Made by a program: the position numbers and the translations under genes
NCBI GenBank assembly: GCA_029261715.1
Contig: JAJDAT010000042.1
Location: forward strand, 1 to 48,644
Reading direction: 5' to 3'
Origin: Nitrospinia bacterium
Lineage (GTDB): Bacteria; Nitrospinota; Nitrospinia; Nitrospinales; JAJDAT01
Length of the DNA stretch: 48,644 nucleotides
Notes under the pieces: model-generated
What the model saw: the letters and a program-made list of their open reading frames with translations, nothing else
The model's database searches: none
What the model was told of the DNA's origin: nothing
Part shown: piece after piece, positions 34,464 through 42,523 of the stretch
Numbering within the stretch: position 1 is the stretch's first letter
Layout: every line of letters begins with the position of its first letter

Positions 34464-37400
34464 GCTTGGGTCGGAAATAGTTAGCGCCGATTCCATGCAG
34501 GTTTATAAGTATTTTGATATAGGAACGGCCAAACCTAGTAGAGAAATTAGAAGAATAGTTCCACACCATTTAATCGATATCCTCGAACCAGATGAAAAAT
34601 TCAATGCATATGAATTTAAAACTCAAGCTTTGGATTGGGCTCGCAAGATTTCTGGCCGAGGTAAAACCCCATTAATCGTTGGCGGTACAGGTTTATATCT
34701 TAAAACTCTAATGTTGGGATACGACTGTGCTGTAATGGTTTCTCCCGAAGTTAATTCGCAAGTTAAGTCCGAAATCGATAAATGGGGTACGTGTCGAATT
34801 CATGAAGAATTAGAAGCGGTTGATCCAGAATCCGCAGAAAAAATTTCCTGTAATGACTCGTTAAGAATTCAGAGAGCGCTAGCTATATACCGCCAAACGG
34901 GAACCCCATTATCCCAATTACATCGTGAAGGAACGCCATTAGAAGAAGAATTTGACGTAAAGTTTTTCTTATTACAATGGGATCGCGAATCTCTTTATAA
35001 AAATGTTGAAAATAGGATCGACTCAATGATTCTAGAAGGATGGGTCGACGAGGTAAAAGGATTATTAAAGCGTAAAATTAATCAGAATTCGAGACCTTTT
35101 CAGAGTATTGGATACCCGCAAATAAGTCGTTTTTTAAATGACGAAATACCATTGGCTCAAGCGGTAAAAGAAATCAAACAAGAAACCCGTCGTTATGTCA
35201 AAAGGCAAACGACATGGTTCAAAAAGATGCCAAATCATATACCCATTCCCGTTTCCCCTAAGGATGATCCCGCCATGATAAAAAATAAGATTTTTGCGAA
35301 AGCCCCAGGGCTAATTTCTTTCTTAATTGTTCTGTTTTTTTCTTTCTTGAATCCAAATTTTGCTGTATCGGAAGTTTCTAAAATCGACCAAGCGGCTATT
35401 CTAAAGGATGGAGGAGACCTTTCTAGCGCAAATCAAGTTTTATCCGAATATTTGGGAACTGACCTTTCTACAGATGTGAAAGATCCCGCATTGTTATTGT
35501 CGGGAATGGTTTTGAATCAATTGGGAAATCATGCTGAAGCTGTAAGTCGTTTGAAGGAATCTCTAAATATTTCTTCGCCCGTTGAAGGTTATAAACGATA
35601 TGAGTTAGCGGAAGCTTTATTTCATTTGAATCAATTTGAATTAGCGTTGGAACAAATTGAAAAATGTTTAGAAGATAAGCTTGTTCTAGGTGTTTTCCCT
35701 GACGCGGTTTTATTGAAAGCTAACGTTTTAGAAAAACTGAAGAAGAACTCCGAGGCAATTTTATTTTTAAACAAAGCGATAAAAAAAATATCGTCAAATA
35801 AAGCGTTTTTAGCGTCGAGCTATATTCCTCAACTTTTGTATAAACAAGGAAGTTTGTTGGAAGCGCACAGTAAATTTTTTAAAGCTTTTAATATTTATAA
35901 AAGGATTTATATTAAATATCCTTTGAGCGAAGAAGCCGTTTTATCATTTAACCGAATGGAAGAAATAAAAAATTTACCCAAAGTTTCAGTTCAAGATATC
36001 CAAAGCTCAGGCCGGATGATGCGTGTAAAGGTACTATCAAGTCGCGCTCAATTTGAAAAAGTAGTTAATGAAATTGAAGCTAATCGCGGAAGCTTAAATT
36101 CCATTGAGAGTTTTATCTATTTGGCTAACGCTTATCGCAAACAAAGTAAAAGAGATGAGGCCGCGAAAATTTTTCGGGAAATTTTGGTCAAATTTCCTAA
36201 TCGATCTAAAACCCAGAAAGTGTTATTTGAATCTGCCAGAAATCTTTGGAATTTAGATCAAAGTGTAGAAGCTGCGAAAATTTTTCGCAAAGCGATTAGC
36301 AAGAACTCTAATAATAGTTTGGGAATGCGCGCGCGTTATTTTTTAGGAAGGGTGTTTGAAGGCGATGGAAAAATAGAAGAGGCTCTCAATGAATATCGAG
36401 AATTAGAGAAGCGACGCGGACACTTTGCGGAAGAAGGAGCTTGGAGAATTGGTTGGTTGAGCTACACCTCTGGAAAATTTATGGAAGCTGAAAAAAACTT
36501 TCAATCCAATATTAATCGCTTTCAAAAGGGAGATTTGTTAGAAGCAAATATTTTTTGGAAAGCTAAGAGTTTAGAGAAAATGGGTAATTCTCTTAAGGCT
36601 AATCAAGCCTATAAAGAAGTGTCTTCCAAGTTTCCTTTTACTTATTACGGAACAATCGCTTCTAATAAATTAGCTAAAACAAGTTTGTCGAGTTCCCCAA
36701 AACAAATTGAGGCTGGCTCAATTCAACCAATTAGCCATAATCCCGATTTAAATCGAAAAGTTCTTAAAGAACCAAAACTTGGAAAAAACTCTAGGGAAAG
36801 ATTAAAAAGAGTCAGGATATTTTTAAATTTGAGACTAAACGATAGCGCTGTTTTTGAGATAAGGCATATTGAGAGAAAAATCCGAAAGACATTTTCAGGC
36901 ACTTTATGGATAGCTGATTTATATGGTCGAGCTGGCGCTTATAAAGAATCTCAAAGGCTATTGGAGCTTTTCGCTAAATTTAAAACAAAAATGCGAGAAA
37001 AAGAGTTACCCCAAATTTTTTGGAAACGTTATTTCCCTTTGGCCTTTAAGCAAGATATTTACTCCCAGGCCAAAGCTTTTAATGTAGATCCATTTATGGC
37101 AACGAGCGTTATTAGGCAGGAAAGTATGTTCGATCATAATTCTATGTCAGTTGTTGGCGCTAGAGGCTTGATGCAGATAATGCCGCATACAGGAGAAAGG
37201 TTTTATCAATTAGAAAAAGATAAGCCGGAGTTTCAACCTAACTTATTGTTTGATCCAACAATAAATATTCGCATTGGAACTAAATATTTAAAGGAACTTA
37301 ATTCCCAATATAATGGAAATTGGGTTAAAATTCTAAGCTGCTATAACGCAGGGCCCCAAGCGGTTGCGAACTGGGAGGCTCGGTTTCCAGAAATTAAAGA

Positions 37401-37515
37401 TCCAGATGAGTTTGTCGAACGAATTCCGTTTCCAGAAACCAGGAATTTTGTGAAACGAGTGCTGAGAAACCGGGGTGTTTATCGAGCTCTTTATCAAGAA
37501 AACTTAGCAACTTAA
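34390..37515 (+). CDS. miaA: MiaA tRNA dimethylallyltransferase fused in frame to a TPR/lytic transglycosylase
   Basis: 1041-codon open frame joining two unrelated enzymes. Residues 1 to about 290 are MiaA, which prenylates A37 of tRNA: LSGPTGSGKSATALELADKL (P-loop 9-16), SADSMQVYKYFDIGTAKP, IVGGTGLYLKTLM and RQTTWFKK at the usual end. Residue 296 is a Met starting a signal-peptide-like segment (KNKIFAKAPGLISFLIVLFF); from there the protein is an Slt70-like transglycosylase. A cytoplasmic tRNA enzyme with an internal export signal makes little sense, so two separate genes are more likely. An extra base before 35259 would create a TAA stop there, 13 bases ahead of the second start. Confidence 0.85.
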   Translation: MLPLIILSGPTGSGKSATALELADKLGSEIVSADSMQVYKYFDIGTAKPSREIRRIVPHHLIDILEPDEKFNAYEFKTQALDWARKISGRGKTPLIVGGTGLYLKTLMLGYDCAVMVSPEVNSQVKSEIDKWGTCRIHEELEAVDPESAEKISCNDSLRIQRALAIYRQTGTPLSQLHREGTPLEEEFDVKFFLLQWDRESLYKNVENRIDSMILEGWVDEVKGLLKRKINQNSRPFQSIGYPQISRFLNDEIPLAQAVKEIKQETRRYVKRQTTWFKKMPNHIPIPVSPKDDPAMIKNKIFAKAPGLISFLIVLFFSFLNPNFAVSEVSKIDQAAILKDGGDLSSANQVLSEYLGTDLSTDVKDPALLLSGMVLNQLGNHAEAVSRLKESLNISSPVEGYKRYELAEALFHLNQFELALEQIEKCLEDKLVLGVFPDAVLLKANVLEKLKKNSEAILFLNKAIKKISSNKAFLASSYIPQLLYKQGSLLEAHSKFFKAFNIYKRIYIKYPLSEEAVLSFNRMEEIKNLPKVSVQDIQSSGRMMRVKVLSSRAQFEKVVNEIEANRGSLNSIESFIYLANAYRKQSKRDEAAKIFREILVKFPNRSKTQKVLFESARNLWNLDQSVEAAKIFRKAISKNSNNSLGMRARYFLGRVFEGDGKIEEALNEYRELEKRRGHFAEEGAWRIGWLSYTSGKFMEAEKNFQSNINRFQKGDLLEANIFWKAKSLEKMGNSLKANQAYKEVSSKFPFTYYGTIASNKLAKTSLSSSPKQIEAGSIQPISHNPDLNRKVLKEPKLGKNSRERLKRVRIFLNLRLNDSAVFEIRHIERKIRKTFSGTLWIADLYGRAGAYKESQRLLELFAKFKTKMREKELPQIFWKRYFPLAFKQDIYSQAKAFNVDPFMATSVIRQESMFDHNSMSVVGARGLMQIMPHTGERFYQLEKDKPEFQPNLLFDPTINIRIGTKYLKELNSQYNGNWVKILSCYNAGPQAVANWEARFPEIKDPDEFVERIPFPETRNFVKRVLRNRGVYRALYQENLAT
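35275..37515 (+). CDS. Soluble lytic murein transglycosylase (Slt70-like), from internal ATG
   Basis: Likely independent product of the 3' part of the fused frame, 746 residues. Signal peptide about 1-31 (GLISFLIVLFFSFLNPNFAVS). About 40-500 are TPR-like helical repeats (LNQLGNHAEAVSRLKESL, RSKTQKVLFESARNLWNLDQ). The C-terminal SLT domain has VIRQESMFDHNSMSVVGARG with the catalytic Glu (about 620), GLMQIMPHTG, IRIGTKYLKELN and SCYNAGPQAVANW. It would cleave peptidoglycan glycan strands in the periplasm. AAGGA at 35260-35264 is ten bases before the ATG. The mode of translation is inferred. Confidence 0.7.
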   Translation: MIKNKIFAKAPGLISFLIVLFFSFLNPNFAVSEVSKIDQAAILKDGGDLSSANQVLSEYLGTDLSTDVKDPALLLSGMVLNQLGNHAEAVSRLKESLNISSPVEGYKRYELAEALFHLNQFELALEQIEKCLEDKLVLGVFPDAVLLKANVLEKLKKNSEAILFLNKAIKKISSNKAFLASSYIPQLLYKQGSLLEAHSKFFKAFNIYKRIYIKYPLSEEAVLSFNRMEEIKNLPKVSVQDIQSSGRMMRVKVLSSRAQFEKVVNEIEANRGSLNSIESFIYLANAYRKQSKRDEAAKIFREILVKFPNRSKTQKVLFESARNLWNLDQSVEAAKIFRKAISKNSNNSLGMRARYFLGRVFEGDGKIEEALNEYRELEKRRGHFAEEGAWRIGWLSYTSGKFMEAEKNFQSNINRFQKGDLLEANIFWKAKSLEKMGNSLKANQAYKEVSSKFPFTYYGTIASNKLAKTSLSSSPKQIEAGSIQPISHNPDLNRKVLKEPKLGKNSRERLKRVRIFLNLRLNDSAVFEIRHIERKIRKTFSGTLWIADLYGRAGAYKESQRLLELFAKFKTKMREKELPQIFWKRYFPLAFKQDIYSQAKAFNVDPFMATSVIRQESMFDHNSMSVVGARGLMQIMPHTGERFYQLEKDKPEFQPNLLFDPTINIRIGTKYLKELNSQYNGNWVKILSCYNAGPQAVANWEARFPEIKDPDEFVERIPFPETRNFVKRVLRNRGVYRALYQENLAT

Positions 37516-37626
37516 AGGTCTGCTTTCATACTAAACTTCATTTTCACTTTTGGGTCATAGCCTAAAAAAGTTATCGTTGAATTTTTAGTGAATCTTATTT
37601 TTATCTAGAACGCGTCGGAGGAATTG

Positions 37627-38217
37627 ATGAGTCAAGGCGTATCTGCAGAGGATGCAGAAGATTGGGTGGATAAATATTCAACCCAGATGTATAGGTTTGC
37701 CTTAACAAGGGTAAAAGATCAAGATATTGCAGAAGAAGTTGTCCAAGAAACATTTTTAGCGGCCTGGAAATCTAAAAGCTCTTTTTCTGGTAGATCTTCG
37801 GAAAAAAGTTGGTTGTTCGGAATTCTAAAACACAAAATATTGGATCATTTTCGCCAATTGAAAAAAAGAGGCGAAATTGAGTTTGGAGACCCAGGAGAAT
37901 GGGAAACGGCCGAAAATCTTTTTCAGTCCAATGGTTTATGGAAAACACCTCCTTCAAGTTGGGGGATTAATCCAGAGCAAGCTGCCCAAAACTTGCAATT
38001 ATTAGAAGCTTTAAACAAATGCGTCGAAAGTCTTTCTGATCGATTTAAGAGCCTTTTTTTATTGAAAGAAATGGACGGATTAACCGCAGATGAGATTTGC
38101 GATCAATTAGATATAAAGCCTGCAAATTTATGGGTGATGATGCATCGCATTAGAAATCGTCTAAAAACTTGTTTGGAATCAAATTTTGAATTTTCGCAAG
38201 GCGAGTTAAGTAAATGA
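37627..38217 (+). CDS. ECF-type RNA polymerase sigma factor (TIGR02943-like)
   Basis: 196 residues. Sigma region 2 (about 12-80): YRFALTRVKDQDIAEEVVQETFLAAW and SWLFGILKHKILDHFR. A spacer with NGLWKTPPSSWGINPEQA (about 104-121) is typical of one ECF subfamily I know as TIGR02943. Region 4 (about 125-185): LSDRFKSLFLLKEMDGLTADEICDQL and KPANLWVMMHRIRNRLKTCLE. GGAGG lies five bases before the ATG at 37627, which I prefer to the TTG at 37624. The stop overlaps the next start (ATGA), coupling it to the anti-sigma factor. Confidence 0.93.
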   Translation: MSQGVSAEDAEDWVDKYSTQMYRFALTRVKDQDIAEEVVQETFLAAWKSKSSFSGRSSEKSWLFGILKHKILDHFRQLKKRGEIEFGDPGEWETAENLFQSNGLWKTPPSSWGINPEQAAQNLQLLEALNKCVESLSDRFKSLFLLKEMDGLTADEICDQLDIKPANLWVMMHRIRNRLKTCLESNFEFSQGELSK

Positions 38218-38513
38218 AGTCATTATTTATGAGGGGGATGTTATTTATAGAGTCAAAACTTAAAATGACTTGTCGAGACGTTTACCCATATATGTCCGAA
38301 ATGTTGGATCACGAAATTCCCTTTATTCCTCGTATGAGGGTTAAAATGCATCTGGCTTTATGTCATGTTTGCACTTTTTACCAGCAACAATTAGCGATGA
38401 TAAAAAAACTTTCTGAGAATATTGGTTTATCGCAAGAGGATTCTAGGGAAGGGCCAGAATTTAGCGACGAAAAAAAACTCAAAATAAAAGAAGCTCTTAA
38501 AAAGGAAAAATAA
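38214..38513 (+). CDS. Zinc-finger anti-sigma factor
   Basis: 99 residues, no membrane segment. MTCRDVYPYMSEMLDHEI followed by HLALCHVCTFYQQQL gives Cys, His, and H-xxx-C-xx-C, the arrangement of zf-HC2 anti-sigma domains that hold ECF sigma factors. Its start overlaps the sigma gene stop by four bases, the usual sigma/anti-sigma arrangement. Since it lacks a transmembrane helix, release of the sigma factor may respond to a cytoplasmic signal such as thiol oxidation of the zinc site (inference). An internal Met at residue 18 precedes TCRDV and is an alternative start. Confidence 0.85.
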   Translation: MKSLFMRGMLFIESKLKMTCRDVYPYMSEMLDHEIPFIPRMRVKMHLALCHVCTFYQQQLAMIKKLSENIGLSQEDSREGPEFSDEKKLKIKEALKKEK

Positions 38514-39109
38514 TGTTAATAATGAAAAAATTACTTTTCCTTTTTTTTTATGCACTTATTTTTTTTCTAGCTTTCGGATGTGTGCATCGTCATGAAGTGG
38601 CTGTTAATCCAACAGTTTTTGTCAAGCCGTCATCAATTGGTAATGGGAGAACGATTTATCTAAAAATAATTGATTCCCGATTAAATAATGACATTTATAA
38701 GAGAGAAGGAAATTTTAAGACAAATAAAGTTAGGATTGTAGCTGATTCGAACCTGGAAGATTCAATTATAAAATCTTTGCAAAGAGGGTTTCAAGATTTG
38801 GGTTTTCGGGTAAAAACTCGTCCTGAATCAGGCTCTTCTAGTTTAAAAGTTGCTATTGTAGAAACTAAATTTTCAATGTTTGCGAACACTTCGGGTTTTC
38901 ATCAACAAATGAAAGCTGGGTTCCGGGTTGCCGTTAAAGCAGGGCCTCAAAAGTACAATCAAGTTTACCGAGATATCCAAAAAGTTTCGCAAAAAGTTCC
39001 ATTTGGGAGGTTTTTAAATGAAAGGTTAATCAATCTAGCGATATCCCAATCATTACAGAAAATTTTTTCAGATCCAAAGTTGCTGAATATTCTTGCTAAC
39101 CCGTCCTAA
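38513..39109 (+). CDS. YajG-like lipoprotein
   Basis: 198 residues. Lipoprotein signal with lipobox LAFGC (Cys about 23). The mature part, with VAVNPTVFVKPSSIGNGRTIYLKIIDSR, SIIKSLQRGFQDLGFRV and the repetitive LKVAIVETKFSM, matches the pattern of YajG-family lipoproteins, of unknown function. The start overlaps the anti-sigma stop by one base (TAATG), and AAGGA is well spaced, so it is the third gene of the sigma operon. It may be a product of, or a sensor for, the envelope condition that the sigma factor controls. Confidence 0.75.
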   Translation: MLIMKKLLFLFFYALIFFLAFGCVHRHEVAVNPTVFVKPSSIGNGRTIYLKIIDSRLNNDIYKREGNFKTNKVRIVADSNLEDSIIKSLQRGFQDLGFRVKTRPESGSSSLKVAIVETKFSMFANTSGFHQQMKAGFRVAVKAGPQKYNQVYRDIQKVSQKVPFGRFLNERLINLAISQSLQKIFSDPKLLNILANPS

Positions 39110-39127
39110 TTTTTCTTTTATTAATTG

Positions 39128-39156
39128 TTGACGATTTACTGTCAATTTCTTATAAT
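39128..39156 (+). promoter_or_regulatory. Near-consensus sigma-70 promoter with overlapping inverted repeat
   Basis: TTGACG (39128-39133), a 17-base spacer, then TATAAT (39151-39156). An inverted repeat TTGAC...GTCAA (39128-39145) overlaps the -35 and could bind a repressor. It should drive the lipoprotein gene starting at 39189. Confidence 0.75.
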
Positions 39157-39188
39157 TTATTGACTTTTAATAATTTATGGGGTTTTGA

Positions 39189-39662
39189 GTGAGACTTTTT
39201 TCGTGCCTTATTTGTTTTTTCATTGCGCTTTCTCTATTTTCAGGTTGCGCGGGAAGAGGAAAGAAAGTTACTTGGAATAAAGTTGAAAAAAAGTGGAATC
39301 AGGTAAAGCCCGACCCGAAATATAAAGAAGTTACTCCGGCAATGGAGCATGAGATGGAAACCTTATTGCAAAAAGGGTGCAATAAGGAGCGAAAGCTCTA
39401 CGATAACGACGCGGCATATCTTTATTCTCTCATTCCTGGGGGAGGACAATTATATACTGGAGAAACAAAAAAAGCTCTCTGGTATATGGCAGGATCATTT
39501 TTGATCATTCCTTATTTTATTTCTTTTGAAGATGCCCAAAAAACTGTAGATTATCGCAACTTTCAACATACTATTAAATATTGTAAAGAAAAGTTACGCC
39601 TTACGGAAAATTCCTCTGGTGACAAAAAGGATTCAAAAACGTTAAAATTACCCTCCAAATAA
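39189..39662 (+). CDS. Lipoprotein of unknown function with a glycine-rich hydrophobic segment
   Basis: 157 residues, GTG start. Lipobox LFSGC (Cys about 20). The mature part has a charged stretch, then YLYSLIPGGGQLYTGETKKALWYMAGSFLIIPYF (about 77-111), which is like the P-G-x-GQxYxG...A pattern of TM2/DUF5683-type membrane proteins. The C-terminal part is charged. It follows the promoter at 39128 directly. Function not known. Confidence 0.75.
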   Translation: MRLFSCLICFFIALSLFSGCAGRGKKVTWNKVEKKWNQVKPDPKYKEVTPAMEHEMETLLQKGCNKERKLYDNDAAYLYSLIPGGGQLYTGETKKALWYMAGSFLIIPYFISFEDAQKTVDYRNFQHTIKYCKEKLRLTENSSGDKKDSKTLKLPSK

Positions 39663-39773
39663 ATTCCTTTCTAGGTTTTAGGAAAAAATCTCAAGGTTAG
39701 ATTGTTAGCGTATAAAACTTGGAATAAGTGCTCCAATATAAATAAATACGATAGATGTTAATGGGGAAATGAT

Positions 39774-40769
39774 ATGTCGGCCAAAAGGGCTCTGATTACT
39801 GGGATCACAGGGCAGGATGGCTCTTATCTAGCTGAGTTTTTGCTAGAAAAGGGATACCACGTAGCTGGGATTTTGCGTCGTTCTAGTACAGAAACATTTG
39901 AGAGAATCGACCATATAAAAAATGATATTGAATTAAAGCATGCTGATCTATTAGATCAAATGTCTTTAATATCAGCGGTTAAAGAGTTTAAGCCATCTGA
40001 AATATATAACCTAGGAGCTCAATCTTTTGTTCCTACTTCTTGGAAGCAACCTATTTTAACTAGTGAGTTTTCCGGTATTGGCGTTACGCGTTTGTTGGAA
40101 GCTATTCGCTTCGTAGACTCTGGAATTAAGTTTTATCAAGCTTCTAGTAGTGAAATGTTTGGCAAAGTTCAAGAAGTGCCTCAGTCAGAAAATACTCCAT
40201 TTTATCCAAGGAGCCCATATGGTGTTGCGAAAGTGTATGGGCATTGGATTACGGTAAATTATAGAGAAAGTTATGACATGTTTACCGTAAGCGGCATTTT
40301 GTTTAATCATGAATCGCCAAGACGGGGTCGAGAGTTTGTTAGTCGCAAAGTTACCGAAGGGGTTGCTAAGATTAAGCTAGGCTTAGAAGATAAGATTTAT
40401 TTAGGGAACTTAGAGGCGCGCCGAGATTGGGGTTATGCAAAAGATTACGTCGAAATGATGTGGAGAATGATGCAGGAGGATTTGCCTGAAGATTATGTTA
40501 TCGCCAGTGGGAAAACACATTCAGTGGCTGACTTAGTGAGAACGGCTTTTGAGTTTGTTGATTTGAATTGGGAGGACCATGTGGTTCAAGACCCTAAATT
40601 GTTTCGTCCAGCTGAGGTAGATTTGTTGGTAGGAGACCCTTCAAAAGCCAAAAAAAACCTAGGGTGGGAACCGCAGGTTAGCTTTAAAGAGCTTATTGAA
40701 ATGATGGTGGAAGCGGATATTGAAAGATTGCAGAAACAGCAAAGAGATAAAAGCTTTGTTGCGGGTTGA
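39774..40769 (+). CDS. gmd: GDP-mannose 4,6-dehydratase
   Basis: 331 residues. It converts GDP-D-mannose to GDP-4-keto-6-deoxy-D-mannose, the entry to GDP-rhamnose, fucose and related deoxyhexoses. Evidence: NADP-binding [23 protein letters not shown] (about 5-27), [21 protein letters not shown], the STSE-like [21 protein letters not shown] with catalytic Tyr-xxx-Lys (about 151-155), [17 protein letters not shown] and [16 protein letters not shown]. The next gene follows after 6 bases and probably reduces its product. Confidence 0.96.
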   Translation: MSAKRALITGITGQDGSYLAEFLLEKGYHVAGILRRSSTETFERIDHIKNDIELKHADLLDQMSLISAVKEFKPSEIYNLGAQSFVPTSWKQPILTSEFSGIGVTRLLEAIRFVDSGIKFYQASSSEMFGKVQEVPQSENTPFYPRSPYGVAKVYGHWITVNYRESYDMFTVSGILFNHESPRRGREFVSRKVTEGVAKIKLGLEDKIYLGNLEARRDWGYAKDYVEMMWRMMQEDLPEDYVIASGKTHSVADLVRTAFEFVDLNWEDHVVQDPKLFRPAEVDLLVGDPSKAKKNLGWEPQVSFKELIEMMVEADIERLQKQQRDKSFVAG

Positions 40770-40775
40770 AAGAAG

Positions 40776-41747
40776 TTGAGAAATCTTATTACGGGAATTA
40801 ATGGATTCGCGGCGTCTCACTTAACAAATTTACTATTAGAGAATGGGGAGGAAGTTTTTGGGGTAGGTCGAAACCTAGAAAACAATCAAAAGGCTAGGTC
40901 TTTGTCTGGAAAAATAAAAACTTTTTCCTGCGATATGAGAGATTCTACGCAATTAGAAAAAGTGATCGCCGAGATTGGTCCTAAAAGAATTTATCATATG
41001 GCGTCAGTCAGTAACCCCTCTGAAGCGGCTAAAGATTTTAAAACAGCATTTGAAACCAATGCGTTAGGAACTCTCAATTTATTTGAAGCTGTTAAGTTAA
41101 ATAAGATTTCTCCTCGAATAATTTCTGTTGGCTCTTCGCAGGAATATGGCTTTGTGCGGCAGGAGGAAATGCCCATTAGCGAAGAGGCTGCCGTAAAACC
41201 TGTGTCTCCTTATGGGATTTCTAAGGCTTACGCAAGTATGTTGGCGCAGTTATTTTTTTTTAGAGATAAGTTAGATATTCTCCACGTAAGACCGTTTAAT
41301 CATACTGGGCCTGGTCAAGCTGAAAAATACGTGTGTTCTGAATTCGCGAAGAAAATTGCCGAAGAAGAGTTAAAAGAAGATCCAAGAATAGAGGTGGGAG
41401 ATTTGAGGATCGAAAGAGATTTCACTGATGTAAGGGATACGGTTCAAGCCTATTATTCTTTAATGGTTAAGGGGGAACCAGGGAGGGCATATAATGTCTG
41501 TTCTGGAAAACTCGTTTCAATTAAAGAGATATTGTCCATTTTAAAAAAGTCGGCAAAAAGAGAAGTCGTTGTAGTCGAAAAGCCAGAATTGTTTCGCGAA
41601 GGCGAGCAGCTCAAATATTATGGAAAGCGTGATATGGTTACTCAACACACTGAATGGGAGCCAAAAATTCAACTGAAACAGACTTTGAGCGATTTATTGC
41701 AGTATTGGAGAGAGAAAATTCAAGTAAAAAAAGCTTACAACGATTAA
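40776..41747 (+). CDS. GDP-6-deoxy-D-lyxo-4-hexulose reductase-like SDR (Rmd-like)
   Basis: 323 residues, TTG start. Extended SDR: LITGINGFAASHLTNLLLENG (about 4-24), MASVSNPSEAAKDF, VGSSQEYGFV, SPYGISKAYASM (Tyr-xxx-Lys about 146-150), RPFNHTGPGQ, ERDFTDVRDTVQAY and YNVCSGKLVSIKEIL. These fit GDP-4-keto-6-deoxymannose reductases that give GDP-D-rhamnose. Coupled to gmd, with a six-base gap. A different end product (for example GDP-fucose-type or 6-deoxytalose) cannot be excluded. Confidence 0.85.
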   Translation: MRNLITGINGFAASHLTNLLLENGEEVFGVGRNLENNQKARSLSGKIKTFSCDMRDSTQLEKVIAEIGPKRIYHMASVSNPSEAAKDFKTAFETNALGTLNLFEAVKLNKISPRIISVGSSQEYGFVRQEEMPISEEAAVKPVSPYGISKAYASMLAQLFFFRDKLDILHVRPFNHTGPGQAEKYVCSEFAKKIAEEELKEDPRIEVGDLRIERDFTDVRDTVQAYYSLMVKGEPGRAYNVCSGKLVSIKEILSILKKSAKREVVVVEKPELFREGEQLKYYGKRDMVTQHTEWEPKIQLKQTLSDLLQYWREKIQVKKAYND

Positions 41748-41824
41748 TGAACCATGTTATAGTCAGTTATCCTCAAGACAATCTTACGAGAATTCCGATA
41801 ATCGAACTTCCTGTAAAATAGGTG

Positions 41825-41853
41825 TTGACTTTTAAGGGTTTATTTTTTAAAAT
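41825..41853 (+). promoter_or_regulatory. Strong sigma-70 promoter of the tRNA/secE/nusG/ribosomal block
   Basis: TTGACT (41825-41830), a 17-base spacer and TAAAAT (41848-41853). The first tRNA begins at 41876, as expected for a stable-RNA transcription unit with a short leader. Confidence 0.8.
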
Positions 41854-41875
41854 GTTCAACTTTTTCTGGGTATAG

Positions 41876-41951
41876 GCTGGCGTAGCTCAGTTGGTAGAGC
41901 AGCTGATTTGTAATCAGCAGGTCGGGGGTTCGAGTCCCTTTGCCAGCTCCA
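41876..41951 (+). tRNA. tRNA-Thr (anticodon TGT)
   Basis: 76 bases. The acceptor GCTGGCG pairs with TGCCAGC. The anticodon stem GCTGA/TCAGC carries the loop TTTGTAA. The T arm has GTTCGAGTC. CCA is encoded. First of four closely spaced tRNAs. Confidence 0.97.
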
Positions 41952-42041
41952 TGTAAATATTTATTAAGTCCACTCTGGACTCGTAAGTCAATCTATTGGT
42001 TAAGTGATTGTTATTTAATTGGATAGCTAATGGATTAGTTG

Positions 42042-42123
42042 GGGGAGGTTCCCGAGTGGCCAAAGGGAACAGACTGTAAATCTGTCGGCTCAGCCTTCGG
42101 AGGTTCGAATCCTCCCCTCCCCA
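42042..42123 (+). tRNA. tRNA-Tyr (anticodon GTA)
   Basis: 82 bases. The acceptor GGGGAGG pairs with CCTCCCC, followed by discriminator A. The anticodon stem ACAGA/TCTGT has the loop CTGTAAA. There is a long class II variable arm (CGGCTCAGCCTTCGG region). CCA is not encoded (TTT follows). Confidence 0.96.
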
Positions 42124-42144
42124 TTTATTTTTTTTGGGAATATT

Positions 42145-42221
42145 GCGGGAATAGCTCAGTTGGCTAGAGCGTCAGCCTTCCAAGCTGAGGGTCGCGGGTT
42201 CGAGTCCCGTTTCCCGCTCCA
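42145..42221 (+). tRNA. tRNA-Gly (anticodon TCC)
   Basis: 77 bases. The acceptor GCGGGAA pairs with TTCCCGC. The anticodon stem TCAGC/GCTGA has the loop CTTCCAA. The T loop is GTTCGAGTC. CCA is encoded. Confidence 0.97.
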
Positions 42222-42240
42222 ATAGATTGGCCGGGGTTAG

Positions 42241-42315
42241 GCCCACGTAGCTCAGTGGTGGAGCACTTCCTTGGTAAGGAAGAGGTCATCGGTTCAATCC
42301 CGATCGTGGGCTCCA
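42241..42315 (+). tRNA. tRNA-Thr (anticodon GGT)
   Basis: 75 bases. The acceptor GCCCACG pairs with CGTGGGC. The anticodon stem CTTCC/GGAAG has the loop TTGGTAA. CCA is encoded. In many bacteria a tuf gene follows this tRNA; here rpmG follows directly. Confidence 0.97.
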
Positions 42316-42373
42316 TCGGGTTGTGTGTTGGTTTTTTGGGGTTGGGTTTGTTATTTAATGAGATCGGGTAATT

Positions 42374-42523
42374 ATGAGAGACATTATTCAGTTGGCTTGT
42401 GGTGAGTGTAAGCGTAAGAATTACTCGACTACAAAAAATAAAAAAAAGACTACTGGTAGGCTTGAGTTAAAAAAATACTGTCGTTTCTGTAGGAAGCATA
42501 TCCCGCATAAAGAGACAAAATAG
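42374..42523 (+). CDS. rpmG: 50S ribosomal protein L33
   Basis: 49 residues starting [20 protein letters not shown] and ending [14 protein letters not shown]. The two Cys pairs (CGEC and CRFC) form the zinc ribbon of the zinc-binding (C+) L33 form, so this copy should need zinc. It lies between tRNA-Thr and tRNA-Trp, the standard rpmG site in the secE-nusG block. It is short but its content and context are unmistakable. Confidence 0.96.
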   Translation: MRDIIQLACGECKRKNYSTTKNKKKTTGRLELKKYCRFCRKHIPHKETK

